Translations under genes and position numbers: made by a program
The notes under the pieces: model-generated
Database searches by the model: none
What the model was told of the DNA's origin: nothing
The model's input: only the letters and a program-made list of their open reading frames with translations
Source of the DNA: Candidatus Bathyarchaeota archaeon
Lineage (GTDB): Archaea; Thermoproteota; Bathyarchaeia; Bathyarchaeales; Bathyarchaeaceae
Direction of reading: 5' to 3'
Assembly: GCA_003662715.1 (NCBI GenBank)
Contig: QMYO01000092.1
Coordinates: 1 to 6,573, forward strand
Length of the DNA: 6,573 nucleotides
Shown here: positions 5,580 to 6,573 of the stretch, one piece after another
How positions within the stretch are numbered: position 1 is the first letter of the stretch
Layout: each line of letters begins with the position of its first letter

Positions 5580-6071
5580 CTATTTAACTATTAATACTGG
5601 GCATTCCGCTTCATCAGCTACCCTGTCACTAACGCTTCCTAAGAAAAACTTCTTGATGCTGCCTAACCCTCGACTTCCCACAACTATGATGTCAAAGTTC
5701 CCTTCCTTGGCAGTTTCAACTATCTTATCAGCTGGTCGACCTTCCACTAGCTTAGTTGAAACTTCCAAGTTAGGTTTGATTTTCTTAGCTTTTTTGAGCG
5801 CTTCTGACAACACTTTTTCATGACTAGTTTTCAGTTCATCTGAGTATGTGTCCATGGCTAATGGAGGAATAGTTGGCACGCTGGTAGCTGGATAGGTACC
5901 CAACGGCACAATAACTGGTGAAACGACACTTAATAACACAATGTTTGCGGAATACTTCGCACCTAGGTCAAGTGCAAAATCTAACGCTTTGTCTGCGGGT
6001 TTAGAACCGTCAAGAGCCACTAGAATTTTTTTAATCAAGCCTTGCTTCTCCACAACACGAGCTTGCGACAT
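5580..6071 (-). CDS. Universal stress protein (UspA family), ATP-binding type
   Basis: This is a 163-residue single-domain Usp protein with the nucleotide-binding alpha/beta fold. It starts KKILVALDGSKPADKAL with Asp21 at the nucleotide site. The C-terminal loop GSRGLGSIKKFFLGS fits G-x2-G-x9-G-(S/T) at Gly132, Gly135, Gly145 and Ser146, the mark of ATP-binding members. It ends PVLIVK, the usual last strand. The segment at about 52-75, rich in Pro and Thr, is a variable insertion common in archaeal members. Such proteins bind ATP or AMP, usually as dimers, and are linked to stress survival; the partner here is unknown. The ATG at 6071 has no clear ribosome site. A TTG at codon 12, with GGAG 9 nt upstream, would give the typical short N-terminus and is a real alternative. 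The gene converges on the DJ-1 gene and stops at TAG. Confidence 0.93.
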   Translation of the reverse strand: MSQARVVEKQGLIKKILVALDGSKPADKALDFALDLGAKYSANIVLLSVVSPVIVPLGTYPATSVPTIPPLAMDTYSDELKTSHEKVLSEALKKAKKIKPNLEVSTKLVEGRPADKIVETAKEGNFDIIVVGSRGLGSIKKFFLGSVSDRVADEAECPVLIVK

Positions 6072-6186
6072 AATCTACTCATGCTTTCCAGCTGCTAAAA
6101 TGTCTTTCTCTGCTACACACAACCTAATTCCACTCAAAAGAAAGGAATAATGTTTTCTTATCATCGCTTTTTTATTGAAGAACAAC

Positions 6187-6194
6187 GTATAAAC
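6187..6194. promoter_or_regulatory. TATA-like element in the 149-bp Usp/transporter gap
   Basis: GTATAAAC contains TATAAA on the plus strand (toward the transporter) and TTTATA on the minus strand (toward the Usp gene). On the plus strand transcription would start near 6215, very close to ATG 6221. On the minus strand it would leave a leader of about 95 nt. A second weak TATA (CATTTTAG, minus strand, 6102-6095) is about 27 nt from the Usp ATG and would suit a leaderless message. Orientation cannot be settled from sequence. Confidence 0.3.
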
Positions 6195-6220
6195 AAGCTT
6201 CTGAAAAGGTTGATGTTAAC

Positions 6221-6573
6221 ATGAATTGGCCCATCTTCACTTTTATCGCCACCATGTTCTGGGCTGTTGGTGTTGTAATAGACAAATACATCTTAACGAA
6301 GCACATGCAAAATCCCTTCTCTTATCAACTTTTCCTCATAATAGTAGAGGCACCAGTTATGTTGCTCCTCTTAGCCACATCAGTTTCTACCACGCTTCCC
6401 TAGTCTCTATTGGGCATTGTTGCTGGCCTTGGCATGTATCCTGGATTCATTCTTTACTTTAAAGCCATAGCAATAGAAGAATCATCCCGAGTGATTTCGC
6501 TGTGGTACACAGGCATTATCTTTGTTCCTATATTTGCCTATATATTTCTGGAACTTGTGTATAGGGCTAAAAT
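6221..6573 (+). pseudogene. EamA/DMT-type transporter, in-frame TAG and cut by window end
   Basis: ATG 6221 follows a fair ribosome site (AAGGTTGAT at 6206-6214). The frame reads MNWPIFTFIATMFWAVGVV, a typical first segment of an EamA drug/metabolite transporter. Two membrane helices are visible, at about residues 5-25 and 35-56. TAG at 6401-6403 (codon 61) stops it, but the same frame continues open to the window edge. The continuation reads SLLGIVAGLGMYPGF, then LYFKAIAIEESSRVISLWY and FVPIFAYIFLEL, which are helices 3 and 4 and the conserved connecting segment of the same family. Nothing is missing at the junction, so this is one base substitution (CAG to TAG would do it), not a frameshift. 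Complete members have about 280-300 residues and ten helices; the rest lies outside the window. Substrate unknown. It may be a pseudogene, a sequence error or a recoded TAG. Confidence 0.75.

Noticed and set aside
5554..5823. 89-codon plus-strand frame opposite the Usp gene
   Set aside because: Antisense shadow; the minus strand encodes a clear ATP-binding Usp protein.
6226..6462. 78-codon plus-strand frame overlapping the transporter
   Set aside because: It is out of frame with the EamA homology, and its translation is His/Cys-rich without membrane segments.

Overview
The window looks archaeal, from an anaerobe. Its promoters read as BRE/TATA rather than -35/-10 boxes, and its ribosome sites are GGTGA-like. 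It carries a two-subunit 2-oxoacid:ferredoxin oxidoreductase with a fused gamma-alpha chain, a PH1704-type DJ-1/PfpI protein, and many small Cys-rich proteins. An uncultured Thermoproteota/Bathyarchaeia-like lineage is my best guess from gene style only; I cannot confirm it without a search.

Layout. Positions 3-236 (minus) hold a small unrecognised reading frame interrupted by an in-frame TGA. Positions 301-4764 hold six tightly packed minus-strand genes that read as one operon. In transcription order they are: an ArsR-type regulator (4764-4390), a 4Fe-4S ferredoxin-like protein with a second Cys-containing domain (4371-3625), an eight-cysteine zinc-ribbon protein (3601-3365), a MIP18/DUF59 protein with a half-ferredoxin tail (3325-2921), a fused gamma-alpha 2-oxoacid:ferredoxin oxidoreductase subunit (2916-1162) and its beta subunit (1158-301). 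Intergenic gaps are 3 to about 40 nt. A BRE/TATA element and a perfect 8-bp inverted repeat lie upstream of the regulator, as expected for a self-regulated ArsR operon. A divergent DJ-1/PfpI gene (4989-5501, plus) follows, with its own TATA element. It converges on a universal-stress-protein gene (6071-5580, minus). The right edge (6221-6573, plus) is the start of an EamA/DMT-type membrane transporter, interrupted by an in-frame TAG and cut by the window end.

How the genes may work together (inference). The oxidoreductase decarboxylates a 2-oxoacid to an acyl-CoA and passes electrons to ferredoxin. It has no ferredoxin (delta) subunit of its own, and the operon's ferredoxin-like protein could be the partner. 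The MIP18 fusion and the Cys-rich zinc-ribbon protein suggest cluster assembly or accessory roles. The first gene would switch the unit on metal, redox or Fe-S status through its cysteines. The DJ-1 and Usp genes add a stress flavour to the neighbourhood but are separately transcribed.

The least ordinary points are the regulator/palindrome/oxidoreductase operon with its odd accessory proteins, and two separate reading frames at the window edges broken by single in-frame stops. No tRNA, rRNA, CRISPR array or insertion sequence was seen, and no stretch over 300 bases lacks a gene.
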